A DNA stretch of 64,000 nucleotides from Andrena cerasifolii (Eukaryota > Arthropoda > Insecta > Hymenoptera > Andrenidae), in the NCBI RefSeq assembly GCF_050908995.1, contig NC_135120.1:3237433-3301432 (forward strand), given 5' to 3'. Under the pieces are notes generated by a model. The model saw nothing but the letters and a program-made list of their open reading frames with translations, ran no database searches and was not told the DNA's origin. The translations under genes and the position numbers were made by a program. Shown piece by piece: positions 1-12,359 of the stretch (position 1 is its first letter; each line of letters begins with the position of its first letter).

Positions 1-861
1 GGTGAATGTCCCAATTTCTGCTCATGTCCCCGTTTCTGCTCATTTCGTATTTTTCTTATTAATAATAATAAGCGTCACGGTTGTACTATAGTTACAAGAA
101 AATAATTCTAAAATATTTGAACATTTACGCGAGTGTTGCACGAGCTTGGGGCTAATCAAAGTGTAGCATAAGCAACGAAAACTTTTAAAATGAGAGATTT
201 AAACTCATGATTTTTCAACCGTGTTTTAGCTGGTTGAGGTAAGGAACAAGGTCACTATTGGTATTAGATAATTTGGCAGAAAATAGTTTTTGTAGTAAAA
301 GTCCCTATTTAATAACAAAAACAGATACTGTATTGTGCTCTGGATGTAGATTTTTTTACAATTTTTTATTATTTTAAGTAGGAAACAGGTGATTAGGTTT
401 AGGGTCAAGTGAATCAACGTCGTGTCCGCATTTCTACTCATCAAAATTTTAGCAACATAACCTCACAATTCAATATATGCTGTAACCTCTATTTCTATTC
501 GAAGGCATTTTATTGTTTGTTTATCATTATTTTATGCTTTACTGTTATGTTATAAAACATCTCCATAAAAGATGTAACTTATTTTAACCTCAAAAGGCAA
601 CATATTATGTGAGCAGAAATTGATACAAATTGTGAGTAGAAATACGTACAACGCTATTTTTCGTGAGCAGAAATACAAAAATACATTTAAAGCATTATAT
701 TTAATTACAAATTACTAGTAGTGAAACATCTTGAAATATCTTTCTTAAATAGTTTTCGACTGGTTGATTTATTGTTAAATAATTAATTTTCACAAACAAA
801 TTTTTTTCACCTTCTTTCTGACGAGTAACCTCTTAAATGAGCAGAAATTGGGACATTCGCC
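1..861. mobile_element. TIR DNA element (non-autonomous) with repeated internal end motif
   Basis: The first 25 bases (GGTGAATGTCCCAATTTCTG then CTCAT) return as a reverse complement at 837-861 with one mismatch, so the window opens on what looks like an element end. The core motif (GAGCAGAAAT or its complement CTGCTCAT/CTACTCAT) recurs inside at about 17-45, 432-441, 610, 632 and 663. No transposase is readable; the only ORF (226-444, minus) has no recognisable domain. The left flank lies outside the window, so no target duplication can be tested. Non-autonomous and superfamily unknown. Confidence 0.6.
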
Positions 862-1369
862 TTAGTGCGTATTTGTTGCCTATCAGAAGAAAAATATTTT
901 CTTACATAATTTTTTTCCACTTGGGACCATAAAATTTAATTTTACGTGTATAGCTAATTGTAAGAGTGCACAGATGTTTATTATGTGGTTGTATGTATAT
1001 AATATTTATAATCGAAATTTATGGAAATACATAAGTACAAATTGTGTTTCTACGAAAATATATTAGTAAATGGAATTATGCAACATATTTCTTTAAATTA
1101 TTCGTAACAATCAGATCGTTATAAATGTTACATGTTTCAGATAACACTTAAGTTTAATTTCTACCACTCGTTGCATTGTAATCTTATCTTAAACTGAATC
1201 GATAACGTTAGCTGTGATACGAAAATGGTAAGGGGAATCTCGAGACACTCGAGCGTGTGATAAAAAATTATATTGCGTAATAGGTCTACCCTATAGTTCG
1301 TCGATGATTAATTCGCCTTATTGATATCTGAACGATATTATCGATACCTATCAATAAGTTATCGATAAC

Positions 1370-1800
1370 TCATGGATAATCGTTAGCAGCACCGTTAGTA
1401 TCAGGGTCGAGGCGCGGGGATCTTGCGGTCATTTTCTCTGTCCCGTTATTCTTCGCATTGTTTACACTGCAGCGCTGTCCGAGGTCGAGCACGCGTGCTC
1501 TCAGGGTTCTCCCACTCCCGTTTGTGTCGTCAGGGATACCGCGCGACGCTAATAAGAGGCATCTACACGGAAAAAAGTTTTCACCGATATTTTCGGTGCT
1601 GGCCATTCGACGTTCCTTAGGATGCGCGCGCACGGTCTTTGACATGTCGGCACCGGAGATCTACGACGTAGATAATTGTGCATTGAAATCATCGTTGCTA
1701 TCTTGCATCTTTGTTTTCCATGCTCGTGCAGTCTTTGTCGAAGTCGCCATCGTTTCACGATTGTATTTTTCCCGGCCACGATAGGATCTAACTATGAAAC
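1370..1800. other. GC-richer unannotated patch
   Basis: This stretch is richer in G+C and CpG than the AT-rich DNA around it. Short ORFs overlap on both strands (1423-1620, 1458-1784, 1549-1779), but none shows a domain or a convincing codon pattern. It could be the first exon or promoter of an undetected host gene, or an old transposon end. Flanking 862-1369 and 1801-2199 show nothing I can name. Confidence 0.25.
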
Positions 1801-2199
1801 CGACAAGACTATCCGATTTGTGAAAGGTATTCCCAAAATAGTTGACGCGAGTTTTGACTGAAGCGCAGCCCTTTAATATATTTCCAAAATGTTCGTGATC
1901 TAAGATCTAAATTATCCGAATTACGCAGGCATGCTGGATTTATTAATTCCACCGATTCATCATATATTTTTGCACACATTAAAAACCAGTGCGGTTGTAG
2001 AAAGTGATGACGAATCCAGCAAAGAATGTGTTCCTTAATATAAGAGATCCAAAATAACAGTTATTATTCAAATATGTTCGAAAAAAAATCGTTAAGAAAA
2101 ATTATTTTTTATTCAAATGGAAGGCAATCGTCATTAAATTCTGTAAAAAAAATTCGAAAAATGAAGAGATTAAAAAATATTAAAATTTACCAAATACTT

Positions 2200-2585
2200 G
2201 TTGGTCACTAATAACCATTATTGACAACACAGTTCGGCTTCCATATATTCTATAATTCAATGGTTCATACTGTAACCAAACAAAAAATCCCGTAATTGAT
2301 ATTGGTTACGGCGTAACCAAAAAAATTTCCGCAATATATATTGGTTATACTGTAACCAAAAAAAAAATCCCGAAATAGATATTGATCACACCGTAACCAA
2401 AATAAATTCTCGTCCATGATAATGGTTATTTGTAACCAAAAAAAAATCTGGTCATCGATAATGTTTATTCGTAACTAAAAACAATTTCCATCGTCAATAA
2501 TGGTTATTAGTCACCAATGGTTATTTGTGACCAACAAATATTTCTGTTGACAATAATGGTTATTCATAACTAAAATTATTTAAAG
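2200..2585. repeat. ~40-bp minisatellite with palindromic GGTTAC/GTAACC cores
   Basis: About eight to nine degenerate units lie in tandem. The anchor TGGTTA(T/C) recurs at about 2261, 2302, 2342, 2382, 2423, 2462, 2501, 2518 and 2558, a period of 39-41 bp except for one short step of 17. Each unit contains a small inverted repeat (TGGTTAC...GTAACC) followed by an A-rich spacer, so each unit can form a hairpin. Confidence 0.75.
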
Positions 2586-2795
2586 AAAGATATTAACTCT
2601 TATGTCATGACTTTTAAAATTTAGGTTATAACAGTTGTGGCCTCTGCTGAATACACCTATTATAATAAATTAGATACTCAATGTAAAAGTATACTGTGTT
2701 TAGTGGAAAGTGTTGACTTTTATTCTCGTAATGCCTTGAAAATAACATTCGTATAAGTTATGATTCCACAGTTCGACAGCCATCTGGACTTGTAA

Positions 2796-3232
2796 CATTC
2801 AATAGCCGTTTCTTATAGATTTTCGTGCCCTGAAAACGAATCCGTAAACCATTGGTCGCCATCACCCTCAGTTTTTGAGAAATTCGATTTTGAAGAAAAC
2901 TGCAAATTTTCAACTTTGAACATCTTTTGTGTCGAAACGGTAATACTTATTCGATTGCTCGTTGCGTTAAATTATTCTATGAACCCTCCAGAATACAACG
3001 ATATAAGCTATCATTGCATTATGAACATTTAAATATGTTTAAACATCGATCAAAGGGAAAAGGACACCCGAAATGCACCCATTTTTGAAGATATCTTTCA
3101 ATTTATTTCCAAAACTAAGGGTTCAGGAAAAAATCTGACTATTTCACGGGATTTAGCAGACATTTTTCGCGACAAACGATTTGCGGATTCGTTTTCACAA
3201 CACGAAAACCTATAAGAAACGGCTGTTGAATG
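2796..3232. mobile_element. Foldback element, family F, copy 1 (internally deleted)
   Basis: The left end (CATTCAATAGCCGTTTCTTA) returns inverted at about 3185-3232. The arms match for roughly 55 bases, then include a shared GAAAACGAATCC block. Copies 2 (from 26416) and 3 (35636-36550) are longer, so this 437-bp copy has lost its centre. No ORF of note. Flanks 2590-2795 and 3233-3590 hold nothing else I recognise. Confidence 0.75.
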
Positions 3233-3598
3233 ATACAAGTCCGATAAAAAGTCAAATTTTGTCAAACTGTGTTATTAATTCATCAATAATTGCCGTATGG
3301 CTTAAGTCACCTTTTTACAAGGAAGTGATATTACAATTCAGTGCAATAATGGCACTTGATTATTCGTTATATTACCGTTAGTTTACTATTGAAAGAAATG
3401 TAATTTTTCTTTTAAGTTATGTTATCATAATTACTATTCTTTTAATTTATTTTCTTACAATAAAGCTACATTCTGTTCTTAAGTTAATTAAGTTCTTAGT
3501 ACTAACGAAAGTTCAATTTTTACAATACTAAGGAAAGGGACTTAATTCACTTGTCAACTACAGGGTTCATATAATCATTCTGGTGGAAACATCCCTCT

Positions 3599-4423
3599 GT
3601 GACTCTATCCGCAATGCCAAACTTAACATTTAACAACTTTAACATTTTTAAATTTGATAGGAATAAGGAAACCAGTAAAGCGTGTAGTGGAGGTGGGGTC
3701 TTAATAGCCGTGAGAAACTCTCATTATAGCCGTCTAATTACATTCGGCGTCAATACGGTTGAACAATTTTTTGTAGAAGTTCGACTCGGAATTGAAACAG
3801 TCGTCTTCGGCTCTGTTTACATCCCACCGGCCTCAGAGTCTAATGTGTATACATGTAGACACTGTTCTTTTTGAAATACAGCCATTTTCAATGTATTTTG
3901 GTTGGAGATTACAATCTGCTTCGTAGGTACCTTCTGGTTCAATGATGAGATGGGAGTTCTAAAATATGATATTCCAAGCACTGGTTCTACATCTTTATCT
4001 GCTGATATTATTTGTGAGCATTTCAATTTATTTGATTTCTTCCAATTCCATAAACTATCTAACAATTACAACGGCATTCTTGATCTTGTCTTCTCCCCTC
4101 TACGGGGTCTTAATGTTCCCCCTGCTTTTAATACATTGTTACCCTGTGATTCGTTTCATCCTGCTCTAACTTTTTCCATTCCTCACTTATCCTTGTCTCC
4201 TGTCCCACCTCGGTACGTAAGAAAGAAGAATTTCAATTTTGCAAATTATGGAAATATTAATACCTACCTAAACAATATTCACTGGAATATTCTTCTAGAT
4301 AACATCTCTACTGATGATGCCGTAACGTTGTTTACTCTCATCTCAATCATATTATTGAAACCTATGTTCCTTCTTATGTCAAACGAACCTCTTCATATCC
4401 AGCATGGTTTTCTTCAAAACTAA
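3599..4423 (+). pseudogene. LINE endonuclease domain remnant (APE type)
   Basis: Two frames together read as an APE-like endonuclease. The first (3599-3874) contains GGGVLIAVRNSHYSR and ends near VFGSVYIPPASES, typical of the central part of Jockey-type endonucleases. A frame change leads to LVGDYN at about 3896-3915, matching the GD(F/Y)N motif, and then to a D-L-V-F segment near 4080 (NGILDLVFS). The fragment keeps the expected order but lacks one open frame, so it is a pseudogene. In the intact family this domain nicks target DNA for target-primed reverse transcription. The element's RT resumes beyond the nested insertion at 6400. Confidence 0.75.
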
Positions 4424-4689
4424 TCGCCTTAATAAAAAGTAAAAAATCAGCAAACTATCAATACAAACGTACGTCGCAATATTTTAACTACCTTGCGTTT
4501 TTCGAAATATGTTCTAGATGTAAACGCTATCTAAGTCCTGCTGGCTAAATTATGTGCTTTTGACTGAATCCTCACTGCAGCGTAATCCAAAAGTATTTTG
4601 GAAATTCATAAACAACCTGAGGAAGAACGACTCTACATCTCACAATTTTGATATGAATAATAATCAGTGTTCTGCCGAAAATTTTGTCG

Positions 4690-6345
4690 ATTACAGATCG
4701 TACAATATAACTTTGCCTCCGAGCGGCCAGTGAGTAGGCCGCGCGTGCGAGAGAGGCTGACCGTCGATGTTCTTTTAATTCCTTTTGAAACGCATGCGAC
4801 CGCACACGGACGAGTATTATACAAAGTAACAGGTTAGCGTGATACTCATGCGTGTGTGATCGTATGTTTTTCGAATCGAATTAAACGAACGCCGAGGGTC
4901 GGACTCTTCCACGCACGGCTGACTCACGGCCTACTCAGTGGCTGCTCGGAGGCAGAGTTATATTGCGTGATCTGTACTATTACGGCGCGGAAAGAAGGCT
5001 CCTGGCAGGCGGTGCAGTTTTGCCGCTAGCTCCGCCTAAACCTCCGTTTGTATACAGGGTCATCCGTTAAAACTGCAACCTACGCGCGCGCGAACAGACG
5101 AAAATGGCAAAAACGCATTACGGACGCATTCCACTACAACCGTGCACCGGCCCCGTGTTCGGAGAGCTACCAGCGACCTGGACAGCAGTGATGCCCGAAT
5201 TTCGAGAATTTTAGGATGGTCTCTTTCAAATTAACGTCGCAAAGAGTTATTCGAAATTTCCCGGTCCAGGTAATTGAGGCGCGCCCTCCGCTTTTATGAT
5301 CGGTTTACTACTCGCACCCCAGACTACTGTAATAAGGTTTGAAAACAATGTCGACTGGTCTCGTACCCGTCTCAATTTTAAACATTTTAGCTACGACAGG
5401 GTTGACCGCGGCGCTATACTCCTGTACGGAGAGATTTTTCACCACCTGCGTGTAAAAGCCACAATAATGGCGCATCATTCCAAAAAAGGACATTAACGGA
5501 AGCCGGTATAGGCGTGGCGTTGAGTAGCTAAAAGGTTAAAACATTCAGACATAAAAATTCTAGAAAAGAAGTTCAAACACCGCTATAATCAAAGACACGT
5601 CCCATTAGTTACCCCTTACGTCCGATCTACGCATGCATTGCATTAGGGATAAAATTATAAAAAAGAAAACCAGAACAATTGATTCTGAGGTTTGCAGAAT
5701 TAAGACATAACTGAATAAAAATTTAATTTCTCAATTTATGAAAGTAATGATACAGAAACAACTAGCTTATTGTTTATCAACACTATGCATTTTAAAAACA
5801 GCATTAAATACAGTATCAAATAAACGGCTTGCAAAATCTTTTTACAACAATTATGGTTAAAAAATTAATAAAAGAAAAATTAAGTAAACGTAAAATATTT
5901 TAAATTATCCACCATTAAGAGGGAATAATTTTTCCTCATTTTTCGGCGCAAATTGCATTCCGATACCTTTTATAGTTCAAAAGTTATACGAAAAAGGCCC
6001 CATATTCTTCAACCTGACCATCCTAAAATTTTCGAAGCTCGGACATCACTGCTGTCCAGCGGTCGCTGGCAACCCTCCGAACGCCTGGCCGGTGAATGGT
6101 TGTAGTGGAATGGGTTCGTGAGGCGGTGTTGCCATTTTCGTCTGTCCGCGTGCGCGTAGGTTGCAGTTTTAACGGATGACCCTGTACATTGTAGTAAATA
6201 GATGTGGCCGATTCCGCCAATAAGAAAAATACGTGTGCCCTGTCTTTATGAGTGTGCACCAATTGGTGACAAAAACCAATCGTCATAGTGGCGGTCTACA
6301 CCGCCTGCCAAGGGTCTACTTTCCGCGCAGTAATAGTACTTTATC
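4690..6345. mobile_element. Palindromic element inserted in the LINE
   Basis: The segment 4690-4760 (GATCGTACAATATAAC...) is the inverted copy of 4917-4975, making a ~285-bp hairpin. A further block at 4970-5035 (GGCGCGGAAAG...GGCAGGCGGTG) returns inverted at 6295-6340. LINE coding continues on both sides, so this is a later insertion. It is itself split by the TA-flanked element at 5055-6184. No coding capacity. Confidence 0.6.
5055..6184. mobile_element. Tc1/mariner-type MITE, TA target duplication
   Basis: Left end CAGGGTCATCCGTTAAAACT and its inverted copy ending at 6184 are flanked by TA on both sides (5053-5054 and 6185-6186). The terminal repeats extend for about 150-170 bases with mismatches. 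The 1.13 kb interior has no transposase. Ends and TA site fit a non-autonomous Tc1/mariner-superfamily element. It sits inside another palindromic element that sits inside a LINE, giving a three-layer nest. Confidence 0.8.
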
Positions 6346-6399
6346 TCGATCTATCTCAATCACGATGATTGCAAGTCATCTTTTAAATAATGCATTGAT

Positions 6400-7885
6400 T
6401 TTCTGAAAATTACTATTGGCATCGGTGAAATTTTCGATTACCTTGGGTCCTTACATCTTAACGGTTGTTATGGTAGCGATGGGATTCCTCCTATATTTTT
6501 CAAATTCTGTATGTTCATTATGACTCAAATACTTTGGATCATCTTTAACAAGTCCCTTAACTCGCGGATATTCCCCGAAGCATGGGAATTATGTATTATT
6601 ACTCCCCTTTTTAAGAGCGGGGAGCAGTAAAGATGACTCTTGTTATAGGCCTATACGCATTCAGAATGTGATGCCGAAGTTATTTCGAGAACATAGTTTC
6701 TAAAAGACTTACTTTTCCCGTGAAAAATCTAGTAATAAGGGAACAGCATAGATTTGTACCTGGCCGTTCTTGTATTACTAATCTAGTTATGCACTACCGT
6801 TATGTCGTGGATTCCATTGAAAGAGGGTTTCAGGTCGATGCAATATATACAGAGTTCAGAAAGGCATTTGATTTAGTAAGTCATCCTGCCTTATTAACTA
6901 AACTAAGCGCACTCAGATTTTATGGTGCACTATTTGATTGGATTTCTAGTTTTTTGAAAGGTAGATCTCATGTTAAAAAATTCAAAGACGATCTCTCTAG
7001 GCGCATCTCGGTCAGCTCTGGCATTCCTCAGGGGTCTCATTTGGTTCCCTTGCTTTTTAATCTTTTCATAAATGATATGTCTGATGTCTTCAGACTACCT
7101 GAAGATATTTTGATCCATTGTGTCTGCTCAGTACACGTCTTTACTCCAAGAGGATATTTTAAAACTTGAGGAGTGGTGTAAGAAAAATAATCTTACGTTT
7201 AATATTTCCAAGTGTCGCATGATCAGATTTAGTCATAGGAATACAGACATTGAACGTCAGTACACTCTTGGTAATACCGTCCTACCTACTGTCAATAGTA
7301 TCTCAAATCTAGGAATAATTTTTACTTCTTCGCTATCTTTTACTGAACACTATCAGAAAATGATAGGTTCCGCCTTCAAGACACTTGGATTTATCTGCCG
7401 TTCTTCTGAGCACCTCTCATGTGAGTCACTTTTGCTATTATATAAAAACTTTGTTCGATCGCACCTGGAGTATGGGGCTATAATCTGGGCACCTTATTGT
7501 GCTACACGCTGCGCCATGAGAGAGTACATCATAAATTTCTAAGACTGATCTCCTATAAAAGTGGGTCAAGGATTCCGTTTGATTGTCATAAATACGGGCC
7601 ATGGCTAACCAAGCACGGGTTGATGACCCTAGAGAGGCGAAGAAATATGGCAGATCTGCTTTTTCTTTATAATCTTGTAAGTAACCACATTAAAAGCCCT
7701 AAACTCCTGGAGCAATTCAAATTCTACCTCCCTAGTAGAGATATGAGGCATTACCCCCTCTTTCACTTCGATGGGCATCACACTGTATACGGTAAACATA
7801 ATTGCGTTGACAGAATGTGTACGCTTGCAAATAGATACTGTCATACCATTGACTTTTTCGCTACTTCCTTATCTAAGTTTTGAAA
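6400..7885 (+). pseudogene. LINE reverse transcriptase remnant
   Basis: After the nested insertion the RT resumes: GIPPIFFKF and FPEAWELCIITPLFK are readable near 6480-6620 across frames. The frame at 6720-7169 carries HRFVPGRSCITNL, a degraded YTEFRKAFDLVSHPALL and SGIPQGSHLVPLLFNLFIND. The catalytic (F/Y)ADD box is degraded around 7100-7120. Frames 7120-7542 and 7497-7883 cover the region after the catalytic box (EEWCKKNNLTFNISKC, SNLGIIFTSSLSFTEHY, HLEYGAIIWAP). At least three frame changes make it non-functional. It is continuous with the endonuclease at 3599-4423. Confidence 0.85.
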
Positions 7886-8083
7886 TTCAGTTCTGCGTAT
7901 TCTGGATGATTAAGTTATATATAGATTATTTATAATTGTCATTTCATCTTTTTCTGTCGTTCTTCCTGCTATTTGTGTACTTTAATCTTCGTTTTAATAT
8001 TATCTTACTTTTCCGTCCTGTACTCATAATGTTTCATTTGTCTACGATGTACCAAAGGGTTATTTACCCATAGTAGTAGTAGC

Positions 8084-8085
<2 letters not shown>

Positions 8086-8130
<45 letters not shown>
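8086..8130. repeat. (TAA)n tract, 3' tail of the LINE
   Basis: About 15 TAA/ATA units follow the non-coding 3' part of the LINE, consistent with an I-type simple-repeat tail that may since have expanded as a microsatellite. Confidence 0.8.
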
Positions 8131-8132
<2 letters not shown>

Positions 8133-8133
<1 letters not shown>

Positions 8134-11100
8134 TAATAACAATTGATTATACATTTGACAATATCAATTTTTCGAAAGCTAAATATATTTTAGATAAACT
8201 AATATTTACCTAACAAGTAGATAAAATTGAAATATCTATTTTATTAAACAATATCACTCAAATTAAATATGATTAAATATCTATATTATTAAAATAGTAT
8301 CTTCACATGATTAATACTGGGTATTCAAGAAAGTGTATGTATGTATATACGTATATGGATAGACCTCATAAATTATTATGACGTTAAAACTTTAAATAAA
8401 ATGATATGAATGGTTAGATTTGCATTCAAAATTCCCATTTGTTAAAAGCATATTCGGAACTGTTTTTTAGCCACATTATAGTGTGGCTTATTCTTAGCTT
8501 ATCAATTTAAATATTAATTAATAAGCCAACCAGATAGATCCATTAATTTTCTATCGGGAACTCAACGGTGCAGACCCTTTTCCGTGTACGCTCAATGAAA
8601 ACAACAGTGCTGCCTCATCTTACAGTACCATTTCGCGCATCGAAAACAACGACGAATGGCGAGCACCGATAATATCAATTGCACCCTCTTAGTGTAAATT
8701 TGGCCAGCAAACAAAATTGCGTTGTATTCAGGAGGACGTCCTCTACATATTCACAAAGTTGCATAATTTTTTGGATTTCCGGGTTCGGGATCTTCCCTTG
8801 TGAAAATTCTGAGGGTTGAAGCTGTGTAAACCGTCATCAATGAAAATGGTTACTCCTACGAAAATACAACCTTTTTTGTACAGAATTGTCTAAGCTAAAC
8901 ATTTCATAATAACTATTTTTGTCGTAAAATTGATAGCCTTTTTCCTTCAACCCTATGTAACATTTTTAGCGGATGTCGAATCGATGGGGACTTTTGACAT
9001 ACATAAAACGACGAAATAAAGGCTCATGCCAAAATGTAGAGTGCTGGGAATTATTCCGGAGACAGATCCTAATTTCACTGGGTTACTACTACACATTCCT
9101 CGCGAATATTGTGTGCAGATGGAGAGGTTGGAAGGGGAAGCAGGCGCGTAAGCGACCCTACCTCTGAACAGCGCTGGCTTTAGAGATTGCTTTCCGCCGC
9201 TTTTCTTCCGGAATGTATCCAAAAAGTTTGTTTGTATGTAAGTACGTAACTTTAACGAAATTTCATCCGCACATATGTCCAATAATAGCAGCAAGCCTCT
9301 AACTGTCATGTAATAATACGTAGACAAAATATTTACCCCTACTTGCATGGCAAGAACCTAACCGACAAAGACCTATCACCATTTTCAACAATTGTTTGCA
9401 GATGCATGAACAGCTGTTTCTACGTAGCTTTAATTTTATAATTTGTTTGTCTTACTGGATATCAACATATCACAGTCTTTCGAATAATGACTTTATCAAC
9501 AGATTTTCATCCGTTTTTATTGGAACATTCCCATCACTTCTATAACAGGTTTCTGATTCCTTAGATTCCTTAGAACATAGATACAGAACCATGGTGTGAA
9601 AGAATTTCTCTTTCCTCATGACTTCCAAACTATGCAATTTTGTACTATTGTCTCATGTCTGTACTAAAAATAATCTATATTATAATTAAATCAAACTCCT
9701 TAAGGGATTTCGCTTTTACAATAAAAACGAACGATGTTCCATTAGCGACGTATTCTTTCTATTTTCTTTCTTATTACTTGTCGCTCCATCTATTGGTCGA
9801 CAGCGAATTTGTACAGCGACCTGAATCTAGTTGAGAGCGACTACGACTAGAATATATATGCTCTGTTCCTTTTTCCTTACACAAGACTGTAATGCAAACA
9901 AACGTGTTGCCGATTAGGCTTTTACTATATTATACTTTGTTATATTACAATTAGTAACTCAGTGTTCAGTTATTCAACAACCATTCCAACAGTATCATGT
10001 ATATTGTAGTATGCATTTTTCAGACTTCTCAGCCTGGACGATATCCGATAGTGGGTAGAGGAGAAAGTTAAAAGAGTCATTTACATTTTACTCCATGACA
10101 TTTTATTGAAAGATAAGTGGCACACATATGAAACTTTGCTGATGGCTCAGCCTTTTTTGGTATCTTCATTATAGAAAACCTAAAGTTCTACCCGTTCGAA
10201 TCCCACTAATCATTTAAATATTTATGTTACGTTTTTCACATTTATCTTTGTCTTCTTTGGGCATTTTTCACTCATTATTAATATTCATAAAGAAGTTTCA
10301 TTTTAATATTATAGTGTTTCACAACTATAAGATAAGGGAAACAAAAATTAAAATTAAATTATAATTACCCAAATAAATTGTCTGCGTGCGAAAAAAAAAC
10401 GATGCAGAAAATCGATCGACAGCACAGAGAAGGATGAGCTATTGACTCATAAACTGGCAAGTCCCAATCTAACAGTAGGTATCGCGATATTTGAAACAAC
10501 GTCATACGACTCTATTTCATTCATTCTGTTTACTTGCTATCCTTCTCTCCATCATTGTCGACAAATAATCGGCTGCCACTGCACGCGAATCCCACATTTT
10601 ACTGTATTTTATTTTTTTATACTAAATCAAGGCCCGCCGCGGTGAAAATTTAAAAAAATATTAAACGTCTATTATATTTCCTTGCTCTCATTTATGAAAA
10701 ATCAGTGTTAGGTACATCGTCAATAGAATATGGCAGTGTAACGATATTAAAATAAATAAGTCCTAAAAGTAGTAAACTACAAATCACCGTGGCGACCCCC
10801 CCCCCCCCAGAAAACACAGGTTGAGAATCATTACAGTTACGTTACAGTAGTATTTATATTTATTGAAACAGTAGCGTCCCCCGTGTCGGCTTCGTCCGAG
10901 ATATTAGCGTGACTGATTCATGTTTATTAGAATTAATATTTTTTAAGAAAATTAAGTATTGTTTTAAAAAAAAGCTTAATTTCTTCATAATATTTCGGAA
11001 AAGATAAGATTCTTGGTATAATGATTATCTGACATTAGGATGAATTGTTGTTGCGCATCACCTGCTGGAGTAATGATGGCAAATATTATCAATCGCTCCT

Positions 11101-11230
11101 ATTTTCACTGGAGAAGTTTCTCGTAAGTTAACATACCTAGTCAATTCCTGGATCATAATTGAATGCAACCCATCGGGTAAGATTCACTCTTACGAGTCCA
11201 GGATTTACATCCCGCGTTGCTCGGCGTGTC
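8133..11230. other. Unannotated AT-rich interval
   Basis: I see no gene or element with clear ends here. A 131-codon minus-strand frame at 8953-9348 has no recognisable domain, and neither do 9640-9834 or 10442-10645. A run of 13 C occurs at 10796-10808. Old repeat debris is likely but unproven. Confidence 0.4.
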
Positions 11231-11455
11231 TAGTGATGGCGTCAAGACCGCAACTTCGAAATCGATTCGAAGTTATTCAATCCTGTAAGGATTAGAATCG
11301 GTTCGAATCTCATTAGTCATGGTTGCCAAGCAAATCGAATCGCTTCGAATCCTGAACAGAAGTTTGGAATCGCTTCCAATCGTGGACGAAAGTTTCGAAT
11401 CGCTTCGACTATTATTCGAAACAAGAGTATCTGGAATGTCTTGAAAGGTCTTGAA

Positions 11456-11590
11456 TAGGAGTGTGCGGATCGTCTCGAATTCCGAGGTTCGAGAACCCGA
11501 GCTTCGGAACGAGTCGGAAAAATTCGGGGAGGATCGGACGAGATCTCGATACTTTCGAGTCTCGAGATTCTCTCCAAATTCCGGATGAAA
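11456..11590. mobile_element. hAT-type end embedded in the left arm
   Basis: TAGGAGTGTGCGGATCGTC matches the inverted right end of the small hAT MITE at 63205-63317. The right arm at 17250-17300 lacks the segment from about 11450 to 11590, so it was inserted into, or gained by, the left arm only. The other end is not clearly visible. Confidence 0.4.
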
Positions 11591-11961
11591 GCTCCGAGTC
11601 GCTTTGACTGTTATTTGAAATAGGAAGTTGTGGGAAGTCTTAGACATTTAGTCTTTCTTTGAATGTCGTAAAACTTGCAAGTACTTTTAAAGTAAAAGTA
11701 TTAATTATTACGTAAAATTATTTTGTGTGTCTCTGTGGAAAATGAAGGGTGGTTTTAAAATAGTAACGTAAAATTTTATGATAAATGCAGTATATTTTCT
11801 TATTGCTTATTTAAAATCAAATTTCGATCTAAACTTTTGCCACTTAATCTATTTCTTTTTTTACTAATTATGTTTCCTGCTTCGAAAAAACTCGTTCGCA
11901 CGGCACCGACGTTGCAGGGCAGCATAAAAAACTTATTGCAAACTGCGTAAGACAAGGATAT

Positions 11962-12225
11962 TTAATTTTTATTTTCCATCCAATATTGCAAAGGATTTTG
12001 GTTTTTATTCAAATACGAATCCGCAATGTAATTATCAATCTCATTTATTGGTCTTGAATTTCTAGCATTCACACTATTTTGTTCGCAGACATCATTATCG
12101 AACGATATCCAAAAAGATAATCTATCTTGTGCAAAATTACCCGTATTATTATTATCATTATTATCCTTATATACAGTTATGTTTAATTGAGATTGGGCAT
12201 GAAATATATGTGTCACCTTCTCCAA
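11962..12225 (-). pseudogene. Inverted copy of the hAT transposase C-terminus
   Basis: The frame encodes 87 residues ending DNYIADSYLNKNQNPLQYW and is almost identical to plus-strand 16645-16908, differing at the last residue. It is the hAT dimerisation-domain end and lies in the left arm of the palindromic element. Upstream transposase sequence is missing, so it cannot make a functional protein. Confidence 0.8.
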
Positions 12226-12359
12226 TAATAAAGTTTTAGCTCTTTCAGCATTCTTACATTTCGAACCCCAACATTTTTAAACAAGAGTCGAGTATAGTCG
12301 CTATGGAATAAGTAGGGTCCGCTTCAATTTTATTAAAATATTTGTGTAAATATCTGAAC

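Larger units (their letters stand above)
3595..8132 (+). mobile_element. LINE (Jockey/I-superfamily non-LTR retrotransposon), decayed, TAA-tailed
   Basis: Endonuclease and reverse-transcriptase remnants lie in order on the plus strand (3599-4690, then 6400-7885). A non-coding 3' region follows and ends in a (TAA)n tract at about 8086-8130, the tail type known for some I/Jockey-group LINEs. The body is interrupted at about 4690-6345 by palindromic and TA-flanked elements. Frameshifts and stops show it is dead. The 5' part of the element (ORF1) is not visible. Confidence 0.8.

Noticed and set aside
8953..9348. 131-codon minus-strand ORF
   Set aside because: Open, but without any domain or conserved motif I know; neighbours give no context.
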